From Nitriliruptoraceae bacterium (GTDB taxonomy: Bacteria; Actinomycetota; Nitriliruptoria; Nitriliruptorales; Nitriliruptoraceae), in NCBI GenBank assembly GCA_020832455.1, contig JAFIEQ010000005.1:1-60953 (forward strand): a DNA stretch of 60,953 nt, read 5' to 3'. The translations under genes were made by a program, and so were the position numbers. The notes below the pieces were generated by a model that saw nothing but the letters and a program-made list of their open reading frames with translations, was not told the DNA's origin and ran no database searches. Positions 27,735 through 35,411 of this stretch are shown in pieces. Position 1 is the stretch's first letter; each line of letters opens with the position of its first letter.

Positions 27735-28733
27735 ATGACCGACCTGTCCGGGTCCGGTATCGACGTCTCCATCGTCCTACCGGTGCACAACGAACGCGGT
27801 CACCTCGTCGAGGAGGTCGAGCGCATCCGGGCCGCCATGGAAGCCTCAGGACGGACCTACGAGCTCATCGTCGTCGACGACGGGAGTACGGACGGCTCGG
27901 GCGAGGTGGCGAGCGAGCTCGGCGGCCTCCGGCTGATCACGCTGCGCGACAACCGGGGATCCGGTGCCGCGCGGCGGGCGGGGAGTCGGGCGGCTCGTGG
28001 GGACGTGGTCGTCTGGACCGACGTCGATATGACCTACCCGAACGACCGCATCCCGTGGTTGCTCGACCAACTCGAGGACCACGATCAGATCGTCGGGGCC
28101 CGTACGAGCGAGGAGGGGACCCACAAGTTCGCCCGGGTGCCCGCCAAGTTCGTCATCCGTCGCCTCGCGTCGTACCTGGTCGAACGTGAGATCCCGGACC
28201 TGAACTCCGGGTTCCGTGCCTTCCGACGGGACGTCGGCGATCAGTTCCTCGACGACCTGCCGGACGGTTTCTCCTGCGTGACGACCCTGACGATGTCGTT
28301 CATGACCAACGGCTACTCCGTCCGCTACGTGGACATCCCGTACGCGGAGCGTGCCGGCCGGTCGAAGTTCCACTGGTGGGCGGACAGCCGGCGCTACCTG
28401 CGTCAGGTCGTCCGCATGGCGATGTCCTACAACCCGCTGCGCGTGTTCATGCCCGTCGGCCTGCTCCTCCTCGCGTTGGCCTGCGCCAAGCTGGCGTACG
28501 ACTGGGTGACCCGCGACTTCTCGCTGTCACCGAACACGCTGCTGATCTTCCTCGTCGCCTTCCAGGTGACGACGACCGGCTTGCTCGCCGATCTCGTGGC
28601 CCGCGGACAGCGACGGGATCGCCTGCTCCCGTCCGCACGCATCCAAGAGAGCCTGGCGGCGACCGGACCCGCCGAACCCGACGCGCCCGGCGCCCCTGAG
28701 CAGCCGTCGGCGACCGTCCAGGGAGCCCGGTGA
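27735..28733 (+). CDS. Dolichyl-phosphate-mannose-synthase-like GT2 with two C-terminal helices
   Basis: The GT2 core (about 1-230 of 332) has VSIVLPVHNERGHLVEEV, IVVDDGSTDGSGE and WTDVDMTYPNDR, and then DLNSGFRAFRR, the motif of polyprenyl-phosphate glycosyltransferases (DPM1/GtrB/ArnC). Two transmembrane segments (about 240-300) follow. It probably transfers a hexose from a nucleotide sugar to a polyprenyl phosphate, giving the donor used by the GT-C enzyme next to it. The ATG at 27735 is preceded by a GCGGGAG ribosome-binding site. Its stop overlaps the next gene's start. Confidence 0.88.
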   Translation: MTDLSGSGIDVSIVLPVHNERGHLVEEVERIRAAMEASGRTYELIVVDDGSTDGSGEVASELGGLRLITLRDNRGSGAARRAGSRAARGDVVVWTDVDMTYPNDRIPWLLDQLEDHDQIVGARTSEEGTHKFARVPAKFVIRRLASYLVEREIPDLNSGFRAFRRDVGDQFLDDLPDGFSCVTTLTMSFMTNGYSVRYVDIPYAERAGRSKFHWWADSRRYLRQVVRMAMSYNPLRVFMPVGLLLLALACAKLAYDWVTRDFSLSPNTLLIFLVAFQVTTTGLLADLVARGQRRDRLLPSARIQESLAATGPAEPDAPGAPEQPSATVQGAR

Positions 28734-30910
28734 CCGAGGCGTCCGTCCGAATCGGCTGGGCGCACCCCCGCCCCGGCGGTCGGCTCTGGCTGCGGTGCGC
28801 AGCCACGGGCGGCATCTCACTTGGGGCGGTCCCGCTGTCGTCCGCCGACGGCGATCTGGACCGCCTCGTACTGCTCGCGGATGCTCCCCTCGCAGCGGGT
28901 GACACGATCGCGACCCTGCAACCCTCCCGCCTGGCGACGTCGGACGAGCCCGCCTGGTCCCTCGTCGCCATCCATGACGGTGCACCGGTCCCCATCGAGG
29001 TGGACAGCATCCCCGACGTGTTGCACACGGCGTCGGTCATCGAGACACCCGCCGGTGGGTGCACGATCGAGACGAGCGTCGATCGTCGCGGACGCGTGAT
29101 CATCCGGCTGCGTCCGCGTCAGCCCTGGCTCGAGGTCGGCCACCCCCGCCAGACGGCTCGGATGGTCACCTACCACGGCCGTCTCGCCGGGCTCTCCCGG
29201 CAGGCACCACCCCCGGAAGGTGGGCTGGTCGCGCTGCTCGTCGATCGCGATCGGGGAACCGAGATCGCCGCGGCCATCGAGGGCACCCCGCCGAACGTGA
29301 TCATCCGGATCGATCTGGACACGCTGCCGGACCGGCCCGGGCACCACAACCTGATCGTCCGCAGCTCCCTGGGTGACCACCGGGCCGGCTGGCATCTCGA
29401 CGACGTCCCGGCGAAGAACCGTTCCCTGGCCACCCCGATCCACGCGCGAGACGGGACCCATGACCACCTGCACGCACACCCGCGGTTCACCGACCGCAAC
29501 AACGTGGTCGTGACCGTGTCCGACGACGTACCGACACCCCCGCCCGATGACGACCGTTCGACGTGGGAGCGGGAGCATGGCGAGCTGCTCTCAACGCAGC
29601 TCGATGGGCAGGAGGGGTCACGGTCGGGCTTCGCCGATCGGCTCGTCCGCTGGGTGGTCCGGACCTGGTTCGCGGTGACGGACACCGCCGCGCGGCGGCG
29701 GCGTGCCCGGCGTCGCACGCGAACGGACCACGGAGGCGCCACCGATCTCTACCTGCTGCTCGCCAACCGGCACGCCATCGGCGGCACGGTCCGAGCGACG
29801 GTGAACATGGCCAACGCGCTCGCGCGGCACACCGATCACCGGATCCACCTGCTCTCGGTGTACCAACTCGAGGACCTGGATCCCTTCGCGCTCGATGACG
29901 AGGTGCGCACGGAGGTGCTCGTCGATCAGCGCCAGCCGCCGAGTCCGTCCGGGGGCGGGATCCGCGGTTGGATCCGGCGCCACGCTGCACCGCAGCCGAC
30001 CCGGCTCATCCCGCCGGGGGACGGTCGCGCCTACCGGTTCTCCCTGTGGACGGACCTCGTGCTCGCGCGGCGACTGCGCGGCATCCGGGAAGGTGTGATC
30101 ATCCCGACGCGGGCCGGACTCAGCATCGTGGCCGCCCGGTCCGTCCGTCCCGGGGTTCGCATCGTGGCCCAGCAGCACCTGCCGTTCGACAACGAGGCGG
30201 ACCAGCTCCGCCCGCCGCTGCTGGATGCCTACCGACGCTGCGATGCGGTGACGACGTTGACCGACGCGGATGCCACGCGGATCCGTGCGGAGCTCGGTGA
30301 AGTCGGGCCCCCGGTCCACGTGATCCCGAACAGTGTCGAACAGGCTGTGGACGCTCCCGCGCGCGCCAGCGGGCCCGAACGCATCCTGTGCGTCGGTCGG
30401 ATGAGCCCGGTGAAGGGGACCGACCTGCTGATCGACGCCTTCGTCCACGTCAACGGCCACCGGCCGACCACGGAGTTGCGGCTGGTCGGCCCCGCACGAC
30501 GCGACCGGCTCGACGCCATGCGGAGTCTCGCACTCGCCCGGGGTGTCGCGGAACGGATCAGTTTCCTGCCGGCCACGGCGCGGGTCGAGGCGGAGTTGCT
30601 GCAGGCGACCATCTGCGTCGTTCCCTCCCGCCACGAGGCCTTTGGCATGGTGATCGTCGAGGCCATGAACCTCGGCATACCTGTGGTGGCGTTCGACTGC
30701 CCCAACGGTCCTCGTGAGATCATCACCGACGGCGTCGACGGGCTCCTCGTCCCACCCGAGGACGCCGAGGCACTCGCCGACGCGATGGTGCGTGTCCTCA
30801 GCGACCGATCGCTGCGCGAAGAGCTCTCGTGCGCCGGGCGGCGACGGGCGGCCGACTTCTCCGCGGGGGCCGTCGCGGCCCGGTTCGACGCGGTCGTGCG
30901 CAGCACCTGA
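28730..30910 (+). CDS. Large family 4 glycosyltransferase with N-terminal extension
   Basis: Of about 726 residues, the last 390 or so are a GT-B fold. The acceptor half has YLLLANRHAIGGTVRATVNMANALA; the donor half has ILCVGRMSPVKGTDLLIDAF, then RHEAFGMVIVEAMN (the EX7E catalytic pair) and PEDAEALADAMV. The first 240 residues form an unrecognised strand-rich domain (VRIGWAHPRPGGRLWLR ... IIRLRPRQPW) that may bind a glycan. A basic Arg-rich segment lies between the two parts. The GTG start overlaps the previous stop. It ends 22 bases from the end of a convergent gene, closing the rightward operon. Confidence 0.87.
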   Translation: MTEASVRIGWAHPRPGGRLWLRCAATGGISLGAVPLSSADGDLDRLVLLADAPLAAGDTIATLQPSRLATSDEPAWSLVAIHDGAPVPIEVDSIPDVLHTASVIETPAGGCTIETSVDRRGRVIIRLRPRQPWLEVGHPRQTARMVTYHGRLAGLSRQAPPPEGGLVALLVDRDRGTEIAAAIEGTPPNVIIRIDLDTLPDRPGHHNLIVRSSLGDHRAGWHLDDVPAKNRSLATPIHARDGTHDHLHAHPRFTDRNNVVVTVSDDVPTPPPDDDRSTWEREHGELLSTQLDGQEGSRSGFADRLVRWVVRTWFAVTDTAARRRRARRRTRTDHGGATDLYLLLANRHAIGGTVRATVNMANALARHTDHRIHLLSVYQLEDLDPFALDDEVRTEVLVDQRQPPSPSGGGIRGWIRRHAAPQPTRLIPPGDGRAYRFSLWTDLVLARRLRGIREGVIIPTRAGLSIVAARSVRPGVRIVAQQHLPFDNEADQLRPPLLDAYRRCDAVTTLTDADATRIRAELGEVGPPVHVIPNSVEQAVDAPARASGPERILCVGRMSPVKGTDLLIDAFVHVNGHRPTTELRLVGPARRDRLDAMRSLALARGVAERISFLPATARVEAELLQATICVVPSRHEAFGMVIVEAMNLGIPVVAFDCPNGPREIITDGVDGLLVPPEDAEALADAMVRVLSDRSLREELSCAGRRRAADFSAGAVAARFDAVVRST

Positions 30911-30932
30911 TCCAGCAGCCCGTGCAGATCGT

Positions 30933-31790
30933 TCAGAGCAACGGCGGTCGGCCGTAGCGCGTCATTCGTGCGACGGTGCGCCACCGGATCGGTTCACGCT
31001 CGACGTCCGTCGCGCGCAGCCCCTCCCGGAAGCCCTGCAACGCCGCACCTCTGCCTGCCGGCGCTCGGAGCACGCCGAGCACGAACCAGAGCGCGACGTA
31101 CAGCGGGGCGAGCGGGAGCGGGAGATGCTTGCGAGCCAGCAGGACCCGGTTACGGGCCGTGAGCCGGTGGAACTGATCGTGGCGAGCAGGCGGGGCTGCC
31201 GGATGCGCCAGGGTGAGATCGCCGACGTAGCGGATCCGGTAGCCGAGGTCGAGCAGGCGCCAGGCCAGTGAGGTCTCCTCGTGTGCGTAGAAGAACTCCC
31301 CTGGCAGGCCACCTGCCCGGTGGAAGGCCTCGCCCCGGATCACCGCGGCACCGCCGAGGAAGGTGGTCACCCACGAGCTCCGCGCGGGGTCGCCGACCCG
31401 GAGTCGAGGGACGTGGCGTCGCTCGGTCCGTCCGGTGGCCGGATCCACGATGCGCAGGGAGACCACCCCGAGCTTCGGGTCGGTGGCGAACGCCCCGCTG
31501 ACCCGATGCAGGGTGTCGTCGCGGACGAGCATCCCATCGTCGTCGAGGAAGAGGAGCAGGTCGCAGTGCCGGAGCGCGTCGGCGCCGACGTTGCGTCCCT
31601 CCGGGATCCCGAGGTTGGCGCCGGGGGTCAGGACACGACAGCCGGGTACCACCGGGGTGTCGTCCGCATCGCTGTTGTAGACGACGGCGATCTCCACATC
31701 AGCGTCACGCTGGTGCTGCACGGACTCGATGGCCGCACGCAGTTCCTCGGGCCGCTCACCGGTGGTGAGGATCACGCACCCGATCCTCAC
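30933..31790 (-). CDS. Family 2 glycosyltransferase
   Basis: About 285 residues with a GT2 core: IGCVILTTGERPEELRAAI, LGIPEGRNVGADAL, LLLFLDDDGMLV, and late FFYAHEETSLAWRLLDLGY, an acceptor-side motif common in rhamnosyltransferase-like enzymes. Two weak hydrophobic stretches lie at the end. The GTG at 31790 overlaps the stop of the CDP-alcohol phosphatidyltransferase (GTGA), so the two are translated together. It may add a sugar to the polyol-phosphate product of its partners. The specific sugar is unknown. Confidence 0.85.
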   Translation of the reverse strand: MRIGCVILTTGERPEELRAAIESVQHQRDADVEIAVVYNSDADDTPVVPGCRVLTPGANLGIPEGRNVGADALRHCDLLLFLDDDGMLVRDDTLHRVSGAFATDPKLGVVSLRIVDPATGRTERRHVPRLRVGDPARSSWVTTFLGGAAVIRGEAFHRAGGLPGEFFYAHEETSLAWRLLDLGYRIRYVGDLTLAHPAAPPARHDQFHRLTARNRVLLARKHLPLPLAPLYVALWFVLGVLRAPAGRGAALQGFREGLRATDVEREPIRWRTVARMTRYGRPPLL

Positions 31791-32563
31791 CGCAACCGCC
31801 CGGAGGTCAGGATCGTCAGGGGGTGGCCCACCGCGACCACGGCGCTGATCACCGCGACGGCCCCGAGTAGGCTCCGGGTCGCGAGCAGGTCGGTCCGCAC
31901 CAGGTCGATGGTCGCGACGATCACCACCGCCAGCGAGATCTCGATCGCGCCGACGAGCCGGTGGATGGGCACGACGGCGACGATCTGCCGCATCGAGCGG
32001 ATACCACGCACCCGTGAGCTCGGATCGGTCTGGGCATCGGCAGGCAGGCCGGCCCCCGCGCGAGCGACGGTGACCAGGTCGGACTCGAGCTTGCCGATGA
32101 CCACGAGCAACGCGGCGAAGGCCCCGAGCACGTACCACCAGGACGGCTCCGAGGACAGCCCGCCACCCGCACGGACCCCGAGCCCGACCACGATCGCTGC
32201 CTCGACGACGTGGTGCCCGAGTCGATCCAGGTAGACGCCCGCCGCGCTCGTGCGCTGCGTCCACCGAGCGACCTCGCCGTCCACGCAGTCGAGCAGCAGG
32301 TACAGCTGCACCAGCAACGCGGCGACGACCGCCGACCACAGCGCCGGGACCGCCACCAGCCCGGCCGAGATCAGCCCGACCACGATCATCGCGAGGGTCA
32401 GCGCATCCGGGCTCACCTTCGTCCGGATCAGCTGCCTGGTGACGTACGGGGAGAGCGGACGCATGTACAGGCGACCGGCCCAGTGCTCGGCGCTGCGTCG
32501 TTCGACGATGCCGGCCTGGGTCACCCGGCGGAGTTCATCGATCGACGGCTTCGATGTAGGCAT
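31787..32563 (-). CDS. CDP-alcohol phosphatidyltransferase
   Basis: About 258 residues with roughly six membrane helices. The signature is DCVDGEVAR, eight residues, then GVYLDRLGH, which follows D-x2-DG-x2-AR-x8-G-x3-D-x3-D but ends in histidine instead of the last aspartate, normally the catalytic base. This may mark a subfamily with altered chemistry. Immediately upstream, and overlapping by 29 bases (32535-32563), is the glycerol-1-phosphate-dehydrogenase-like gene, so its alcohol substrate may be glycerol-1-phosphate or a related polyol phosphate. This is an inference. Confidence 0.85.
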   Translation of the reverse strand: MPTSKPSIDELRRVTQAGIVERRSAEHWAGRLYMRPLSPYVTRQLIRTKVSPDALTLAMIVVGLISAGLVAVPALWSAVVAALLVQLYLLLDCVDGEVARWTQRTSAAGVYLDRLGHHVVEAAIVVGLGVRAGGGLSSEPSWWYVLGAFAALLVVIGKLESDLVTVARAGAGLPADAQTDPSSRVRGIRSMRQIVAVVPIHRLVGAIEISLAVVIVATIDLVRTDLLATRSLLGAVAVISAVVAVGHPLTILTSGRLR

Positions 32564-33602
32564 CGACCAGCTCCTCCACGTGTGTCGGCGACGGGTCGAT
32601 GTGCTCGAGGACGGTGAAGCGGTCCGGACGCGTCCGTGGGGCCTCGATCACCGCGTTCACGAACGTCGCCCGGTCGATGCCGAGGTCGCCCGGGACCCGC
32701 GGCAGACCGTGGCGTGCAAGCGCTCGGTCCAGGCGGTCGAACAAGCCACCATCCGGGATGCCACGCTGTTGTCGCAACCAGCTGGCGAAGAGCGCCCCGA
32801 GCGCCACCTGCGCACCGTGGAGCCCTGGGCTGCCGTGGTAGGCGTCCAGCGCGTGGCTGATCTCATGACAGGCACCGCTGCAGGGCCGACTACTGCCGGA
32901 CATCGTCATCGCCACGCCTGACAGGATCAGCGTGTCCGCCACGATGGCGAGGAACTCGTCGGTGCCCGGCTCGGCCTCGATCACCGCCTCCGCGGCGCTG
33001 CGGGCGATGGACACCGCCAGCCCGTCGACCGATTCTCCCTTGACCGACCGCGCAAGCTCCCAGTCGGCCAGCGCCGACAGGTTGCTCAGCACGTCGCCGA
33101 CACCGGAGATCAGGTGCTCCTGCGGTGCGGTCCTGACCTGATCGATGTCGACGACGACGGCGATCGGGACATGCACCCCGTAGGAGGCCTTGCGGCCCTG
33201 GCTGACCAGACTGGCGACGGGTGATGCCAGACCGTCGTGCGTCAGGGTCGTGGCGACGGAGACGAACGGCAGCCCCACCATGCTCGCCGCGTACTTCGCG
33301 ACGTCGAGGGTGCGGCCGCCGCCGATCCCGACCACCGCATCGTGGAAGTCCTGGCGGAGCTCACTCATGAGCTCGATGGACGCCTCGAGGGTCCCACCCT
33401 CCACCACGTGGATGCTCGCACGCGGGAGTTGCGCCACGAGCCCCTCGGCGATCGTCGCGCCGTGCCCAGGCCCGATGACGATGGCCACCTTGCCGCCCGT
33501 CGAGATACGGCCATCGCGTAGCAGTGGCCCGAGCGCATCGAGTGCGCCGGCCCGGACCTCGATCGCGAGGGGGGTGGCAACGGTGCGGGCGAGGAGGGGC
33601 AC
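32535..33602 (-). CDS. sn-Glycerol-1-phosphate-dehydrogenase-like (AraM-type) polyol-phosphate dehydrogenase
   Basis: The 355-residue protein belongs to the iron/zinc alcohol dehydrogenase superfamily, G1PDH/AraM branch. VGIGGGRTLDVAKYAA binds NAD(P), and SVATTLTHDGLASPVASL is the substrate-loop motif. Metal ligands are probably the aspartate in GVGDVLSN and the histidines in SRPCSGACHEISHAL and SPGLHGAQVALG. Family members reduce dihydroxyacetone phosphate to sn-glycerol-1-phosphate, the stereoisomer used by archaea and, rarely, by bacteria. Overlap with the CDP-alcohol phosphatidyltransferase gene suggests a common use. The actual polyol is not proven by sequence. Confidence 0.82.
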   Translation of the reverse strand: MPLLARTVATPLAIEVRAGALDALGPLLRDGRISTGGKVAIVIGPGHGATIAEGLVAQLPRASIHVVEGGTLEASIELMSELRQDFHDAVVGIGGGRTLDVAKYAASMVGLPFVSVATTLTHDGLASPVASLVSQGRKASYGVHVPIAVVVDIDQVRTAPQEHLISGVGDVLSNLSALADWELARSVKGESVDGLAVSIARSAAEAVIEAEPGTDEFLAIVADTLILSGVAMTMSGSSRPCSGACHEISHALDAYHGSPGLHGAQVALGALFASWLRQQRGIPDGGLFDRLDRALARHGLPRVPGDLGIDRATFVNAVIEAPRTRPDRFTVLEHIDPSPTHVEELVDAYIEAVDR

Positions 33603-33660
33603 GTCGACGGCTCCGGACAGTGGGCGGAGGGAAGGGGACCACCCGTCAGAGAGCCGGCAT

Positions 33661-33679
33661 CGACGGCCCCCGGCCGTTG
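33661..33679 (-). terminator. Possible hairpin after the 33726-35312 gene
   Basis: CGACGGCC at 33661-33668 pairs with GGCCGTTG at 33672-33679 around a three-base loop, with one G-U pair. It lies about 50 bases past the stop of the membrane-protein gene and about 60 bases before the dehydrogenase start. There is no U tract, so terminator or leader structure is uncertain. Confidence 0.3.
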
Positions 33680-33725
33680 GATCCCTCAGACGCTACCAGG
33701 ACCCCTCGACGGGTCGGACGCCGCC

Positions 33726-35312
33726 TCAGGGTTGGGAGGCAACCGACAGCGGATGGACAAAGAGTTCGTAGCGGCCAAGCACATCGGAGTCGATCCGCTC
33801 GGACGGCCAGCTGTTCACGGCCGCATCCTCGGGAAGCTCGCGCTGAACGAGCGCGAACACCGCCCATCCGTCGGCCGCGAGTGCATCCAAGTCGTGACGC
33901 GCATGGTGATGACCGAGCGGGTGGGTGACCCGATCCGGGTGCACCTGGAACTCCACGGTGAGGCACTCGGACCAGTACTGGATCTGCGGGTAGCTGTTCT
34001 GCGCAGCAACGGCGCAAGGTCGACCATCGGCGCGCTCCACAACGATACGGGCGAGTTCCTCTGCGCGGATCCGATGCTGCATGGACGCCTCCATCTCCTC
34101 GGAGGCAGCCCTGCCCTGGCCGAGACCCCACAGAGCGCCGAAGACGACGAGCAGCGTGAGGCCGAGCAGCGCGCTCACGCGACGGATGCCCCGCCCCGAT
34201 GCTGCCACCTGGTCGTACAGCAACGCCACCCCAGCTCCTGCCGCCACCCCGACCAGTCCGAGGACCGGGAGGAGGTAGCGCTGGTTCACCGCAGAGCCCG
34301 ACCTGGCGTAGAACCACAGCAGCGGCACCGTCGCCACGAGGGCTAGTACCAGAGGCCTGCGGTCCTTGGACCCGACCACACCCAGCACCACCAGCAGGGC
34401 GACCGCCGCCAGCCATATCCCGAACGGTTCCGGCACACCTTGCCACCCGGGGTCGGCGAGGTACGCCGCTCGACACTCGGCGCGACAACGCAGTGGACCG
34501 TCGAGGTTCGCGAGGTAGAGAGGAAGTTGGTTCGGCGATGGTCCGCCGGTGCTCCGCTCGACCGCTCCAGTGACGAGACCCACCGGCGACAAGCCGAACC
34601 GAACAGCTCCCTCGACGAGCCAGACCCCGACGCCGACCAGTCCCCCAACGGCGGCAGCGCCCAGCGGCCGTACCGCTGCAGCACGCCACCCGAACACGGC
34701 GACAACCGCCATGCCGACGCCCGCGAGCACCGCATCCGATGGGCGCAGCAGACCCGCGCCGACCATCCACAAGGCGACTGGGACCAGTCGGCTGCTTCGC
34801 TGTGGATCTTCCAAGGCCCGCACGAGCGACCCGGCTCCCCCAACGATCGAGAGCGCGGCGAGGAAGTTCGGGTACAGAACCGCCGAGAAGTACAGCGAGC
34901 TCCACAGACTGAGCAACACCACGGCGGCCGCAGGTGCTCCGAAGCGATAGATCCGAGCCCACGGCCAGTACGCGGCGACAAGCAAGCCCGCCAGGGTGGT
35001 GGCGACCCACAGTCGCACGACCACCATCGGTGCGCCCCACGCGGCGACCGGCGAGAGCAACAACACCATCCCGCGACTGCGGTGTTCGTCGAAGTAGACA
35101 GCCGGGCTCCCAGCGGACGTCTGCGTGAGGTAGACGGCTTCGTCCCAGCTGGGGCCCGCGCCCAACGGGTAGACGACCGTCTGCAGCAGGAGGAGGCCGA
35201 GACCCACGCCGAACAACCCGAGGTACGGAGCCCGCGCGAGCCAACCGGACCGAAGGAACAGGGGCGGAGCAGGTCCCCTGGCCGGGGGGGGAGCAGTCGG
35301 GGACGTCACCAT
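33726..35312 (-). CDS. Polytopic membrane protein, probable GT-C glycosyltransferase
   Basis: About 528 residues with ten or so helices. The first outward loop reads LGAGPSWDEAVYLTQTS, with the DE pair of GT-C (PMT/ArnT-like) enzymes. A soluble tail of about 130 residues follows residue 400, with VVERADGRPCAVAAQNSYPQIQYWSECLTVEF. This layout resembles the family-39-like protein at 26228 but the sequences differ. The ATG at 35312 was chosen because it comes just before a proline-rich cytoplasmic head; a longer reading would overlap the divergent nuclease gene. It probably adds a sugar from a polyprenyl donor outside the membrane; this is an inference. Confidence 0.72.
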   Translation of the reverse strand: MVTSPTAPPPARGPAPPLFLRSGWLARAPYLGLFGVGLGLLLLQTVVYPLGAGPSWDEAVYLTQTSAGSPAVYFDEHRSRGMVLLLSPVAAWGAPMVVVRLWVATTLAGLLVAAYWPWARIYRFGAPAAAVVLLSLWSSLYFSAVLYPNFLAALSIVGGAGSLVRALEDPQRSSRLVPVALWMVGAGLLRPSDAVLAGVGMAVVAVFGWRAAAVRPLGAAAVGGLVGVGVWLVEGAVRFGLSPVGLVTGAVERSTGGPSPNQLPLYLANLDGPLRCRAECRAAYLADPGWQGVPEPFGIWLAAVALLVVLGVVGSKDRRPLVLALVATVPLLWFYARSGSAVNQRYLLPVLGLVGVAAGAGVALLYDQVAASGRGIRRVSALLGLTLLVVFGALWGLGQGRAASEEMEASMQHRIRAEELARIVVERADGRPCAVAAQNSYPQIQYWSECLTVEFQVHPDRVTHPLGHHHARHDLDALAADGWAVFALVQRELPEDAAVNSWPSERIDSDVLGRYELFVHPLSVASQP

Positions 35313-35411
35313 CGTCAGGAGGCTACCGCTGCGCCGACGCCTGTCGTGCGGGTAACGCTCCGCCGGCCGACGATCGGTCTCGTCTCGTTCAGGCGGAGTG
35401 GGGACGTGCCG

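Noticed and set aside
28817-29578. Minus-strand frame inside the large GT4 gene
   Set aside because: Shadow of the GT4 N-terminal domain with no recognisable motif.
34440-35411. Long N-terminal extension of the nuclease gene
   Set aside because: It overlaps the membrane-protein gene on the other strand, and the signal peptide starts near 35412.
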